Assembly: GCA_965240325.2 (NCBI GenBank)
Contig: OZ251228.1
Coordinates: 2,852,001-2,916,000 of the forward strand
DNA: 64,000 nucleotides
Direction: 5' to 3'
Source: Rebecca billardiae RCC1528
Lineage: Eukaryota > Haptophyta
Positions 22,353 to 32,302 of the stretch are shown here, piece by piece. Within the stretch, counting starts at the first letter, position 1, and each line of letters starts with the position of its first letter. A program made the translations under genes and the position numbers. Below the pieces are notes generated by a model. That model had not been told where the DNA came from and made no database searches. It saw nothing but the letters and a program-made list of their open reading frames with translations.

Positions 22353-23832
22353 TCAGCGCTGGCAGACGACGGCGTACTCGAGCGTGGCCCCGTTGAAGAC
22401 GGGCGGCGCGTCGAACCACGCGCCGAACTCGCCCATCGCGGCGAGGCCCTCGCCCGTGTCGCCGTAGCGCGTGCCGTCGTCCGGCTCGCCGCCCTCGTCC
22501 CAGTTGGTGTATGTGAGCTCGGAGCCGTCCGCCCAGTGCCAGCCGCCGTCGGGCTCGGCGGCGCCGCGCGACTGCTCGAGCCCGATCCACACGTTCAGCC
22601 GGAACCGCTCGAGGCAGCGCACGAGGCTGTTCGCCGAGGGCACGCTCGGGCTGACCACGTGCGCGCCGTGCGCCGCGCACGCCGCCTGCGCGGCCGCGTA
22701 CGAGGCGGAGACACCGAGCGGCCGGTACGCCACGTCGTGCAGCAGCACCCAGCCGTCGCGGTCGGTGGGCAGCGCGTCCACCAGGGCGGAGCACGCGTTG
22801 CACGCGCGCTGCGCGCGCCACGAGAGCGCGGCGACCGCGAGGAAGATCAGCGCGTAGTACAGCGCGATCAGCGCGGCCATCGTGCCGACGCGCTGCAGCG
22901 TCGGCCGCAGCCCTTCCTCCTCACTCAGCGCGTACACGGGCGCGTCCGCGCCCTTGAGCCGGCGCGTGAGGAGCGCGTGCACGTGCCGGCCGCCGAAGAG
23001 GTTGAAGAGCAGCCCGCACACGTGCACCGCCGCCCAGTACACGTTGTCCGAGCCCACCTCCCCCGTGAACCCCCAGAGCGCCAGCAGGGCGTACAGAAAC
23101 ATGAGCGACAGCACCACCTGCAAGGAGAGCAGCGCGCGCCGCAGCTCGCGCGTGACCTCGGGCGCGGTGAGGTCGTCGATGCCGCACATGCCGCGCACGG
23201 CGACGACGAGCATGTACAGCGCGGAGAGGCCCACGCTCGTGATGATCACCCAGAACTGCGCGCACGCCGCGCGCGCGGCGCGCCCCCCGCGCGTCACGCG
23301 CCAAACCGCGCGCACGCGCGCGCGCGTGCGCGCGCGGTGCGCGCACGGTGGGGAACAGCGCCCAGATCACGGTGCGGCTCGCGCACGACTGGTCGATGCG
23401 CTGCGACTCGAGCCGCGAGACGATCACGTCGGGCGCGAGCAGGCCGACGGTCGTGATCGCGGCCGTGAGGTACAGGCACACGCTCAGCACAGCCAGCGCC
23501 ATGCTGTCGGTGGGCGCCGCGGCGAGCCAGAAGACGACGAAGCTGAGGAAGTACACGCCGCCGAACCCCTCGAACGAGAACGGCATCGGCGCGAAGAACG
23601 TGCCGATCAGGCCGCCGCTCATCATGAAGAAGGCGATGATGCTGAGCACGATCACGAACGGCGCCCAGGGGTCGCGCAGGTCGCACGCGTCGATGAGGCT
23701 GGGGACGCGCCGACGCGAGGGCCTCGTGCGCGAGCTCGTGCGCGCGGCGCCCGGCGAGTCCTGCTCCGCCTCGTGAGGCGGCTGGCCGCCTCCCGACCTG
23801 TCGAGCGACGGGGCGGCCTTTGGCGGCGCCAT
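22353..23832 (-). CDS. Multi-pass membrane protein with C-terminal C-type lectin domain
   Basis: Two exons (23832-23347 and 23255-22353; 91-nt GT-AG intron) give 462 aa. After a basic, Pro/Arg-rich N-terminus there are about seven hydrophobic segments: ~57-80, 91-107, 110-133, 154-182 (rebuilt across the intron), 203-225, 234-250 and 288-307. Residues ~312-462 form a C-type lectin-like domain: NVWIGLEQ, GGWHWADGSELTYTNW, GEPDDG and terminal YAVVCQR are the WIGL and WxWxDG hallmarks. EPD stands where sugar-binding EPN or QPD motifs occur, and AWFDAP replaces the usual WND, so calcium or sugar binding is uncertain. With an odd number of helices the lectin would face opposite to the N-terminus. 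It is probably a surface receptor or adhesion protein (inference). I know no family with exactly this architecture. Confidence 0.85.
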
Positions 23833-24136
23833 ATCTCCGGCCGCACGGCCACGACCACTTGGTTCACCACGCAGAGCGAGCCGGGTGAAGAAGTACTACT
23901 GTTGACGAAGGACGAACTATATGGGGGTACGGATGATTTCACGGTCATTTGGACCAGGACTTTACACCGGTACAGCAGCACAATCACTGCAATGTCACCT
24001 CCGAGCCCGCAACAGCAGCCGCGGCCGCCACGGCGACGCAGGCGGCGAGAAGGTTCTCAGGGCGCGGGCAGCATGCGCGGCGTCAACGCCGGCACGCGCG
24101 CTCCCGTCCCGCGGGCGAAGCCGCAGCCTCGACAGC

Positions 24137-24730
24137 CTACTTCTTGCCGAAGAGGAAGTCGAACGGGCCGGGCTTCTTGCCGCCCGGAGCCTGCTTCTTC
24201 TCCTCGCCCTTCGCCTTCTTGGCCGGCTTCTCCTCCACCCAGCCCATGTCCACGTACGGCAGGCGCAGGTCGAAGCGCTCGCCGTTGTCGAACTTGCCGC
24301 CCACGCCGAACTCGCCGCCCACGCCGAAGCTCGCCATCGGCAGCGGGATGCCGCCCTTCTGCTGGTCCTCGTACCCGAGCTTCTTCACCTTGCCGGTCGC
24401 GCGCCGCTTCTTGAACTCGTCGAGCTTGTTGAAGCCGGCGGAGTCCTCGCGCTTCTGCCAGGCGAGCTTGTCGATCCACTTGTCCGTCTCTTGCTCGCGC
24501 CTCTTCTCCGTGTCCTTGAAGTACTGCTCCCTCGCCCTCGGGTTGCGCCGGCGCGCGAGGATGGCCTGCTGCGCCTCGTACGCCTCGTCGATGGCGCGCT
24601 GCTGTGCAGCGCTCTTGCCGAAGATCATCACGTGCGACGCGCGCGCCACACTGGCGTCGCGCGCGAGCGCCGTGCGCATGCCGCCGGGGCAGAACGCGTG
24701 CGCCCCCACGAGCATCAACGAGAGCATCAT
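24137..24730 (-). CDS. Probable plastid-targeted conserved protein, ~197 aa
   Basis: Starting at the ATG at 24730 (an in-frame ATG at 24775 adds 15 residues), the protein opens with MMLSLMLVGAHAFCPGG. This is a signal peptide ending in an AHAF motif, close to the ASAFAP-type cleavage motif of bipartite plastid-targeting sequences in algae with secondary red plastids. The mature part is Lys/Glu-rich and helical, followed by a Gly-rich block (GIPLPMASFGVGGEFGVGG), RFDLRLPYVDMGWVE and a basic tail ending FDFLFGKK. No catalytic motif is seen. I do not recognise a named family. Plastid location is inferred from the N-terminus. A 45-bp sequence shared with the EsV-1-7 copy B locus lies ~116 bp upstream. 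Confidence 0.75.
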   Translation of the reverse strand: MMLSLMLVGAHAFCPGGMRTALARDASVARASHVMIFGKSAAQQRAIDEAYEAQQAILARRRNPRAREQYFKDTEKRREQETDKWIDKLAWQKREDSAGFNKLDEFKKRRATGKVKKLGYEDQQKGGIPLPMASFGVGGEFGVGGKFDNGERFDLRLPYVDMGWVEEKPAKKAKGEEKKQAPGGKKPGPFDFLFGKK

Positions 24731-24845
24731 GCTGACGACTTCGATGCGCGCGCTCAGGCCGCCCTGCCTGATCAAGAGCGGCTTCCGATCCCCAAGATTC
24801 CGCGCCCGTTGCCCCTTTCTGCTTCGTTTCTCACAGCGGCAGCTA

Positions 24846-24890
24846 CAGTTTACTATGATTTAACGTGCACACTAGGTTAAGGCGTGATTA
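24846..24890 (-). promoter_or_regulatory. 45-bp sequence shared upstream of two minus-strand genes (copy 1)
   Basis: It matches 37406-37450 with one mismatch (ACTAGG versus ACTTGG). It contains TTTACTATGATTTAACGTGC and GGTTAAGGCGTGATTA. Both copies lie 55-120 bp upstream of a minus-strand start codon. It may be a shared promoter element or a remnant of a mobile element. Confidence 0.6.
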
Positions 24891-25164
24891 GGCCCTGGCT
24901 GATTGAGACCCAGCCGTTTCATCTCCGCGACGTCGATTTTCTGGCGACGCCGCGGAGCGGCTGGCACTTTCCAGTAGCGGCGGCTCTACAGCTCAGAGGC
25001 CGCCATCGTGCCGATGGCGAAGCGGCGCACGAAGCGGAACCTCGTCGAGCGAAGCCCCTCGCACGGAGGCGCGGGGGGCGCCAATGACGGCGCGCGCGCC
25101 GCCGCCGCGAATCGGAGCGGTCCGGATGGGTCTGGGCCGGCTGTCTCGCCTGGTGCGCGCCGCG

Positions 25165-25765
25165 TGCGCGCCGCGCTCACCGCACGCGCGCTGCTTGTTT
25201 GCACCCGGGTGGTTTTGGGCGCGACGGGCACATGTCGGGCAACAACAGCCGTATGACACACTTGGACACACTTTGACGCGTTGGGGGGGCTGGTGGGGGT
25301 CATGCTTGACACGGCCCATGTGGCACCTTTTTGGTTCTCTTTGGTTCTCGGCCGCAATCCGTCATCGCACTCACGCTGTGCGCATCTGGCCGCTCCCGTT
25401 ACGCCCCGCCGTCCGCGCACGCCAGGCGAGCTGGTGAGTGTCCTCAGCAGTTCAACGTGCACCAGTCCCATCTACTAGAATGGGCCGGGTGGAGCCCTCA
25501 TGGCAGCCTTTTCGCCAGATGAGTAGCATGCGCGCAGCGTTCACCGCGCAAGCATTGCGTTCGTTGCCACCCGGGATGGCTTGGCGGTTGCGACGGGCAC
25601 ATCGGTCGGGCGACAACAGCCGTATGACACACTTGGACACACTTTGACGCGCTGGGAGGGCTGGTGGGGGTCATACTTGACACGGCCCATGTGAAACCGG
25701 CTTGGTTTTGTTTGGTTCTCGGCCGCAATCTGTCGTCTCACTCATGCGGTGCACATCTGGCCAGT
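25165..25765 (+). repeat. Direct duplication of a ~230-bp segment
   Basis: About 25165-25395 is repeated at 25530-25765, offset ~364 bp, with roughly 85% identity. The best-conserved core spans CAACAGCCGTATGACACACT through GCGACGGGCAC-flanked sequence to TTGGTTCTCGGCCGCAATC. No coding potential is consistent between the copies. Confidence 0.85.
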
Positions 25766-28025
25766 CAAGTCGGTTGAGGTGCCCCCATCTCGGCGTGCGG
25801 AGGGCAAGTCGATGAGCAGCATTCAGCAGGTGGTGGCGCGCCTCCCCCGCACGCCGGCATAGTAACCCCAGCCGCGCTACCCGCCGTTGACAAGCACCCT
25901 CGCCACGAGGACTTAAACGACGACGGACGAGGACGATACCGATTACCGGCGCGCGCGCGAAGATGAGTTGGATGCTGTGACTGTGAGTGTGACAACAACA
26001 GAAGCTACTGTAACTTGCTCAGCTCGATGCCACCGTCCCGGGCGTCGTCACGTCGGCCTACGAAGTGACATCTCGGCCGCCGTCCCTGCGTTGGGCCTGC
26101 TGCAAGAGCCAGCGAACAGGTAGCTTATCTGCGAGTGCCGCCGCCGCGAGGCGGTGCCTTTCTTGCGCTCTCCGCGCGACAGTCGGAGACCATCAGCTTG
26201 GATGGGCCGGGCGAAGCCTCGTGCTCGGCGCTTACGCCGCTTACGCCGCATGGGTGCCATACTCACCGTGCTCACACGGCACGGCTTGGTTATGCGTCGA
26301 CACTGGTCAGTCTGAAGAGTGACGCCGGGACAGTGCCCCTATACTGCAGTGACTCGTGCAGCTGCGCGTTCTGCCGCTGCGGGTGCTACTGTCAGCTGAA
26401 CACGGCCTCGTGACACAGCAGGACGCACTCTGAGACTCTGAAGCATGGGAGTAGGCGAAGCTGCCAAAGCTCCACCTATCTGCTTCTGCCGTGAACACGA
26501 GGAGCAGCCTGTGCAGCTTGGGCTCTCTCGACGTTCGACGTGCAACATCATGAGCATCATTGCAGCAAGTGCCTCACTGGCGCGGACGGGACTCACGACG
26601 ATCGCGCGTTTGCACGGCCCTCGCATGGCAGCCTGACGCGACAACGTGCTGGCTATCTACTGAGCCTACTGGAGCCGTGATCGCTCGGCTCGCCGGCGCG
26701 CGTGTGTCCACAGGAGTGCTCAAGCCGGCGCAGCGGGCCGTGGTGCCGTGAGACTGAGCGTACATGATGCGGCGTGAGCTGGCGTGAGGCTGTCAACATG
26801 GGTGGCATCAGCACAGGTGACAGCGCAGACAGGGACGGAACGCGTTACAGTGCGGACGGCGGAGGCGTAGGCGCTCGCGGGGGCGGCGACAGCGCGAGGG
26901 CAGGAGCGGGGACGGCGCAGCAGGGCCGAGGCGCCATGCTGGCTCCGGTGCGGCGGGCTTGAAACGGCCGGCCGCTTTTACTGGAAAGCGCCCGCCGCTC
27001 CGCGCCAGCGCGGAGCTCGTCAGAAAAGGCGGGGTCTCAACCCGCCAGGATTAGGCCCAGGACCTTCGACCTCGTCTCGTCAGCAACAATGGCGTCCGCG
27101 GGAACGAGAGGCACTTGGCCCGCCTGCGGCCACCCTGCGCGGCTCGGCTGACGGTCTACGCATCTCGGCGCTCCTGGCCGATGCCGGAAACACGGCTAGA
27201 GCCCGACGCGGCCAGTGTTGCCCGTACGGACTGCGGGCGCTGTCATTCCGGCTTCAAACCAACGGCTGCAATGCCGCCGCTGCCCGACCGGTGCTGCGGC
27301 CGGCCGCCTTAGGGCGTAACTTAGGCTTAGCCGCGGACGAGGCGGCCAGGCGGAGTAGGCGGACGATCACAATGGCGGCGTGGAATGACATCGGTGAGCC
27401 GCAGTCGGCAGTGGATCGTCAGTGACGACCCACAGGGCGCAAAATCGCGCGACACGCCGGCACGCCGCACGGGCCGCGCGTCTAACCGCGTGAGACCAGA
27501 CGATTAATTATTTAATAACTAATAGATTATCGAATACATGCTGACGATGATTGTTATAAACGTCGCGCTGGACGGAGCTGCTGATGCTGATCGAGCCTCG
27601 AGGCCGTCGAGGCGCGCCGAACAGGAGGCACGACGGACACGCCCGTCTGACTCCGACACACCCGCCTGCTGACACATCCACTGTGGCAGAGAGGGTCGTC
27701 GTCCAGGGCAAAGCCGGCACGGCCGGTGCGCAGCGGGACTGAGGGTGGAGCGGGCGCAGGCAGAAAGAGCGCCTGGGCTGCTCATGCTGATGCTGTGCAG
27801 AGGCAGAGGCAGACACGCGGCTCAGCGTGTCGTGAGCCTCGCCAGAGACGTGGCTGGCAGGTGGCTTTGTCGCCGTGGCGCGGACCGAGCGGCGGCGCGT
27901 GAGCCTCTGCAGGGGCCGGGGCCCTCTGCAGGGGCCGGGGGCCTCGGCTCCGCGCGGCAGCGGGGCGCAGGGCAGAGCGCCGCCCTGGCCCGGCCGCGCG
28001 CCCCGAGCTGGGGCGCAGCGCCAGC
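25766..28025. other. Gene-poor interval
   Basis: About 2.2 kb with only short, overlapping frames on both strands and no recognisable domain. 27490-27560 is AT-rich and may hold the 3' end of the minus-strand gene at 28026. A possible short plus-strand frame at 26774-26962 is Gly/Ala/Arg-rich and unsupported. I saw no tRNA or other structured RNA. Confidence 0.4.
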
Positions 28026-30677
28026 TCAGCGAAGCGCGGGCGCTGGGCTGGCGCTGCGGCACAGCATGGCGAGCGCGCTCGCGGCGGCGCAGTCATCCTC
28101 TGACCGGCCCGCGGCCGCCGCCATCATTGCCGCAAACTCGGCGGCCGCGTCGCCGAGTGCGGGCTGCTGCTGCTGCTCCCCCTCGTGCTGCTGCTCGGCA
28201 GAGTGCGCGCGCAGCCCGTCGTGCGCGTGCAGCACGTCCTCGCTGTGCACGCCGCTGTGCACGCCGCTGTGAGGCCCGGCGCTGTGCGCGCCGCCCTCCT
28301 CCCAGCCCCAGCTCGGCGTCCACGGCGCGTCCTGCGGCCACTCGCCGTACCCGCCGTACCCGCCGTACCCACATTCGTACTCGGGCGCGTAGCCGTCATA
28401 CTGATGGGAGGGGGTGGCGCGCCCGGCCGGGCTGCTGAGCGCGGGCGAGCAGCGCTGCGCCTTTGCGCCGCCGCGGCCCGCGCCGCCCTCGGCGGCCGCG
28501 CGCCGGTACCGCCGCCCTCCGCCGCCGCGCCCCTTCCCGTCCAGCGCGCCCGCGTCCCCCGCCAGTGCGCGCCGCTCCACCTCCTCCGCCTCGGTGGGCG
28601 CGGCCTTGCGCGAGCGCGCGCGCGGCGCGGGCGAGGGCGTGGGCGTGCCCACGATGGCGGGCGGCGGGGGCGGCGAGGCGGGCGTGCTGCGCGCGCGTGC
28701 GGTGCACGGGCTGTGCAGCTCGCCCACGCCCACGCCGCCGCCCACCGCGCCCGCCGCAGACTCCTGCCGGCCGACCGGCGGCGGCGGCACGGCGGTCGGC
28801 GCGCGGCCCGAGCCCACACGCGCGGGGCCGGGGCGGGGGGCGCTCGACCACGCCGCCTGCGCGTGAGAGGAGTGGTGCGCGCCGGCTGGCGCGGGGCGGC
28901 GCGGCGTGCGGAGGGGAGGGGCGCGACGGGCGGCCGAGCGGGCGGTGAGCGGGGCTGCGCCCGGCGCACGCTGGGCTGGGCGCAGGCGCCTGGCGCTGTG
29001 GCCCACGCTGGGCGCAGGCGCCTGGCGCTGTGGCCCACGCTGGGCGCTGGGGCCTGGCGCGCCCGCGGGCGCGCGGCGGCGCAGGCCGGCGCTCGAGCTG
29101 CTCTCGAGCCGAGCCGCGCCGCGCGGCGCGGCGCGGCGCGGGCGCGGCGGCGCGCGGCGGCGCGCGGCGGCGCGCGGCGCGGCGAGCGCACCCTCTGTCG
29201 AGCCCTTGGGCGATTCCGCCTCCGGCAGCACAGCCGCGCCCAGCACAGCCGCGCCCGCATCGCGCTGCGCTTCCGTGCTGTGCGCCGCGCCGTGCGCGCG
29301 AGGCGCGGCCGCCGCTGCCGTAGGCGCGGGCCAGCCTGCGCGCCGCAGCGCGCGTGCCGCAGCCGCGCGTGCCGCAGCGGGAGAGGCGCGGGGCGGCGGT
29401 GCGCGCTCTCAGCCGCGCGCGCGCCGGCGTGCGCGGTGCGTACTGTGCGTGGGCGTGCGCGCACGCGCCTCGCGCGCCGGCCCAGCCCGCCGCTCGCGCG
29501 CCCGGCCGGGCTGCTTGCACCGTCCGCACGCCCCACTCCCCCACGGCCCTCCGCAGTGCTGCGAGGGCCGCGCCGCGCAGGCAGCCTGGCCGGGGCAGGC
29601 CGCTCACCGCCCGCGGCTGCCCGCGCGCCGCGAGAGGCCACATGCGGCCTCCCCCCCCCTCCCTGGCGGCCATGAAAGAACCTGGCCGCGGGGGCGCGCC
29701 GCGTGCGCCCCCCCGCCCTCCCGGCTGGACGGCAGCGCCGGTGTGACGTCCGCAGATGCGGCGCCGGCAGCCATGGCTCTCGGCTGCCGGCGGACCGCCC
29801 GCGTGCGCGCCGAGGCGCGCCGCGGGGTGCGAACGGCCGCGCGGCCGCGCGCGTGCCCGCGCGCGCCCGCGCGCGCCCCTGCTGTGGGGTGCCCAACAGC
29901 TGTCAGCGCACACACGGCTCAGCGTGCTCAGCCCTGGTGAGCCACCCGGCGGGGGTGGGGCGCGAAGGTGCAGGGGTGCAGAGGAGGGCACGCGCAGAGC
30001 TCCCGCACGCCGCGCCCACGCCGTGCGCGCACCTGCGCCGTCGTCGGCGCCACCGTCTGCGCGCGGCGCAGCGCTCGGGTGGGTGCCAGCGCGCTGCGCC
30101 GCCGAATCGAGCGCTGCGCCCGCGCGGCGTGAGGCCCTCGTGGCGTTGGGCGTGGGCGTGGGCGCGCATGCGCCGGCGGCCTCGTGCCCGGCACCCTCCG
30201 ACGGGTGCGAGCTCGCGTCGTCCACCGCCGCGCCGCGCGCGCCCACCCCGCCCGTCGGCACGGCGCCGAGCGCGCGCGGCGCCGAGCCCGGCGGCCGAGG
30301 CGGGCGGATGATGACGAGGGGCCTGCGCGCTGGCTCTCGCAGCTGGGCGATGGGCGCCCAGCCGGGCGAGTCGAGCATGGCGAGGCCGTCGCGCACGCGC
30401 TTGCGCGCGCCGTCGCCCGCGGAGGCCGACGGGGCGCGGAGGATCGGCGGCAGGCCGGGCGGCAGCTGAGGCGCGCCCGCCGAGTGCCCGGCGCACGCAG
30501 CCGCGCTGCACGGCGTGGCCGCGACGGACGGCGCGCGGCTGGACGAGTCGAGCCGAGCCGCGAAGCGCTTAATTAGGTCGATCGGCCGCGGGCTGCTCTC
30601 CGCCGCCGACTGCCCGGCGGCCTCCAGCCCCGCGCTGTCGCGAGAGCCGGGCGCACGCGGGCTGCCGCCGGCCGGGA

Positions 30678-30713
<36 letters not shown>

Positions 30714-30810
30714 ACTCGGTGCCGGGCCCGTCGGCGGGCGTGTGGACGCCGGGCGGGCGAAAGACCACGCCTATGGGCGGGGTGACGATCTGTCCCGTGT
30801 CCGCGCTCAT
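28026..30810 (-). CDS. Low-complexity protein, exon structure partly resolved
   Basis: The start is ATG 30810 (MSADTGQIVTPPIGVV). Exon 1 is supported to 30033, where a strong CAG/GTGCGC donor follows an acidic stretch (phase 1). The terminal exon is supported from an acceptor at 28857 (28856-28026, phase 0). The phases differ, so at least one middle exon must exist; a candidate near 29260-29200 would encode AVLGAAVLPEAESPKGSTEG. Exon 1 is Pro/Ala-rich with the compact motifs SPGWAPIAQLREPARRPLVI and IDLIKRFAARLDSS. The last exon has a Tyr/Gly block (YECGYGGYGGYGEWPQDAPW), a His/Ser/Val-Glu segment and a Gln run. I do not recognise the family. It is divergent from the ferredoxin gene at 31181. 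Confidence 0.5.
28965..29062. repeat. ~34-bp tandem repeat
   Basis: About 2.5 copies of a unit containing GCGCAGGCGCCTGGCGCTGT and GGCCCACGCTGG. It lies in a probable intron of the minus-strand gene. Confidence 0.8.
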
Positions 30811-31180
30811 GGCTCCGCCTCCAGACCTGCGCGCACGCGGCGCACGCGCGAGCGCGGCGCGCCGGGCACGCATCAGCCGCGCGTGCGCAGAGTGATGCGC
30901 GCAGCGGCGAGCGGACGTCGCCGCGCGTTTGGGAGGGGTGCAGCGCCGCGTGCGCGCACCCCCGGTACTCGCCGCCACTCCCAGCTCCCCGGCGCGGGCG
31001 GCCTGCGCCCGGGGAGCTGGCGCTGCGGTGCGCACGAGCCCCGAGTGGGGATTCGTATCGCGCAATTCGAAGAACTCGAGTTGCTGCCGTCGCCGGGCCA
31101 GCCGATCTGAACAGCAGGGCGCCGGCCGTGAGAATCGTCAAAAACCACGCCACGTCCGGCCGCGGCCGGACAGCCTCGTG

Positions 31181-32230
31181 ATGCCCAAATTGATTGCTCC
31201 GACGGCCGACAGCATGGCACCCGCCCTTCGGGCGCTCGCGCTACTGGCGGCGGCTTCAGCGTCGTCAGCGGGCGCGAGGACGCCTCACGCCGTGGGGCGG
31301 ATCGGGCTTGCGCGCGCGTGTGGGCTCCACGCTCCTGCGCGCCGGCGATGTGCCGTCGCCATGCCCGCCGACCCCGCGGATGACGGCGACGTGCGCTGGC
31401 GGCTCGCCAAGGTGCGCGCCAGGCGCTCCGAGGACGGCCGCGTGGAGGAGCGGCTTGAGCTTGGCGCCTCGAGCAGCGACTACGAGGTGGCTGAGCTGAG
31501 CGTGACGCTCCCCACGCAGCCCCGACTCGGCATCGAGCTGGTCGAGCTCGAGGGGACGGCGATCGTGGAGGCCGAAGGCAAGCCCTCAACCCAAGCCCTC
31601 ACGGTGGTGCGCTCGCTCGTCGAGGGCGGGAACGCGTGGAGGCGCGCCGCGGACGAGGCGGCGGCCAGCGAGCTCGGCGCGATCGCGCCCGGCGACGTGA
31701 TCGTCGCCGTCGGCAGCGGCGACGGCGACGTGCTGGGCACCGAGCTGCTCGGGTACGACGCGCTCTCCGACGCGATCGCGAGCGTCGCCGCGGGCGCGGC
31801 TGAGCTCGTGCTCGTGGTCAAGCGGCTCGTGCGGCGGAAGCGGGCGCTCGTGACGGCGGTGCTCCCCTCGGGCGAGGAGCGGAACCTCACCTTCTACGAC
31901 GGCGAGAATCTGCGCCTCGCGCTCATCCGCCGCGGGCTCACCGAGAGCGTGAACGACAAGACGGCCGAGCGGTACGACAACAAGCCCGCTGGCTCTGGCA
32001 ACTGCGGCGGCCAGGGCATCTGCGCGACGTGCGTGGTGGGCGTGCTTGCGGGCGCAGAGCACCTGACGCCGCGCACGCCGACCGAGAACCAGCTCCTGCG
32101 CAACGTGGCACGCTGGCGCATGAGCTGTCGCGCGCGCATCGCGCTCCCAGCGGACGCGACCGACGTGGACATGCGCATCGAGCTTGCGCCGCGTGCTGCG
32201 AAAAGATCGTCGACGGACAGTACCCGGTAG
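31181..32230 (+). CDS. PDZ-like domain plus [2Fe-2S] ferredoxin, probably plastid
   Basis: A single-exon gene, 349 aa from ATG 31181; ATG 31214 (MAPALRALALLAAASASSAG) gives a cleaner signal peptide and may be the true start. The N-terminus looks like a bipartite plastid presequence (inference). Residues ~105-215 resemble a PDZ-like fold: a GIELVELEG strand and loop, GAIAPGDVIVAVGS, and AELVLVVKRL. Residues ~220-330 are a plant-type ferredoxin: Cys275, Cys281, Cys284 (CGGQGICATC) and Cys316 (MSCRAR) can ligate a 2Fe-2S cluster. The C-X5-C-X2-C spacing is one residue longer in the first gap than in photosynthetic PetF. A role in electron transfer to a specific partner, positioned by the PDZ-like part, is inferred. 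It is divergent from the gene at 30810. Confidence 0.85.
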   Translation: MPKLIAPTADSMAPALRALALLAAASASSAGARTPHAVGRIGLARACGLHAPARRRCAVAMPADPADDGDVRWRLAKVRARRSEDGRVEERLELGASSSDYEVAELSVTLPTQPRLGIELVELEGTAIVEAEGKPSTQALTVVRSLVEGGNAWRRAADEAAASELGAIAPGDVIVAVGSGDGDVLGTELLGYDALSDAIASVAAGAAELVLVVKRLVRRKRALVTAVLPSGEERNLTFYDGENLRLALIRRGLTESVNDKTAERYDNKPAGSGNCGGQGICATCVVGVLAGAEHLTPRTPTENQLLRNVARWRMSCRARIALPADATDVDMRIELAPRAAKRSSTDSTR

Positions 32231-32302
32231 CCTACGTATACTACTACACATTATCAGCAGACATCATCATCATCGTCAAATCGCGCGTCGTCGTCAATTA
32301 TT

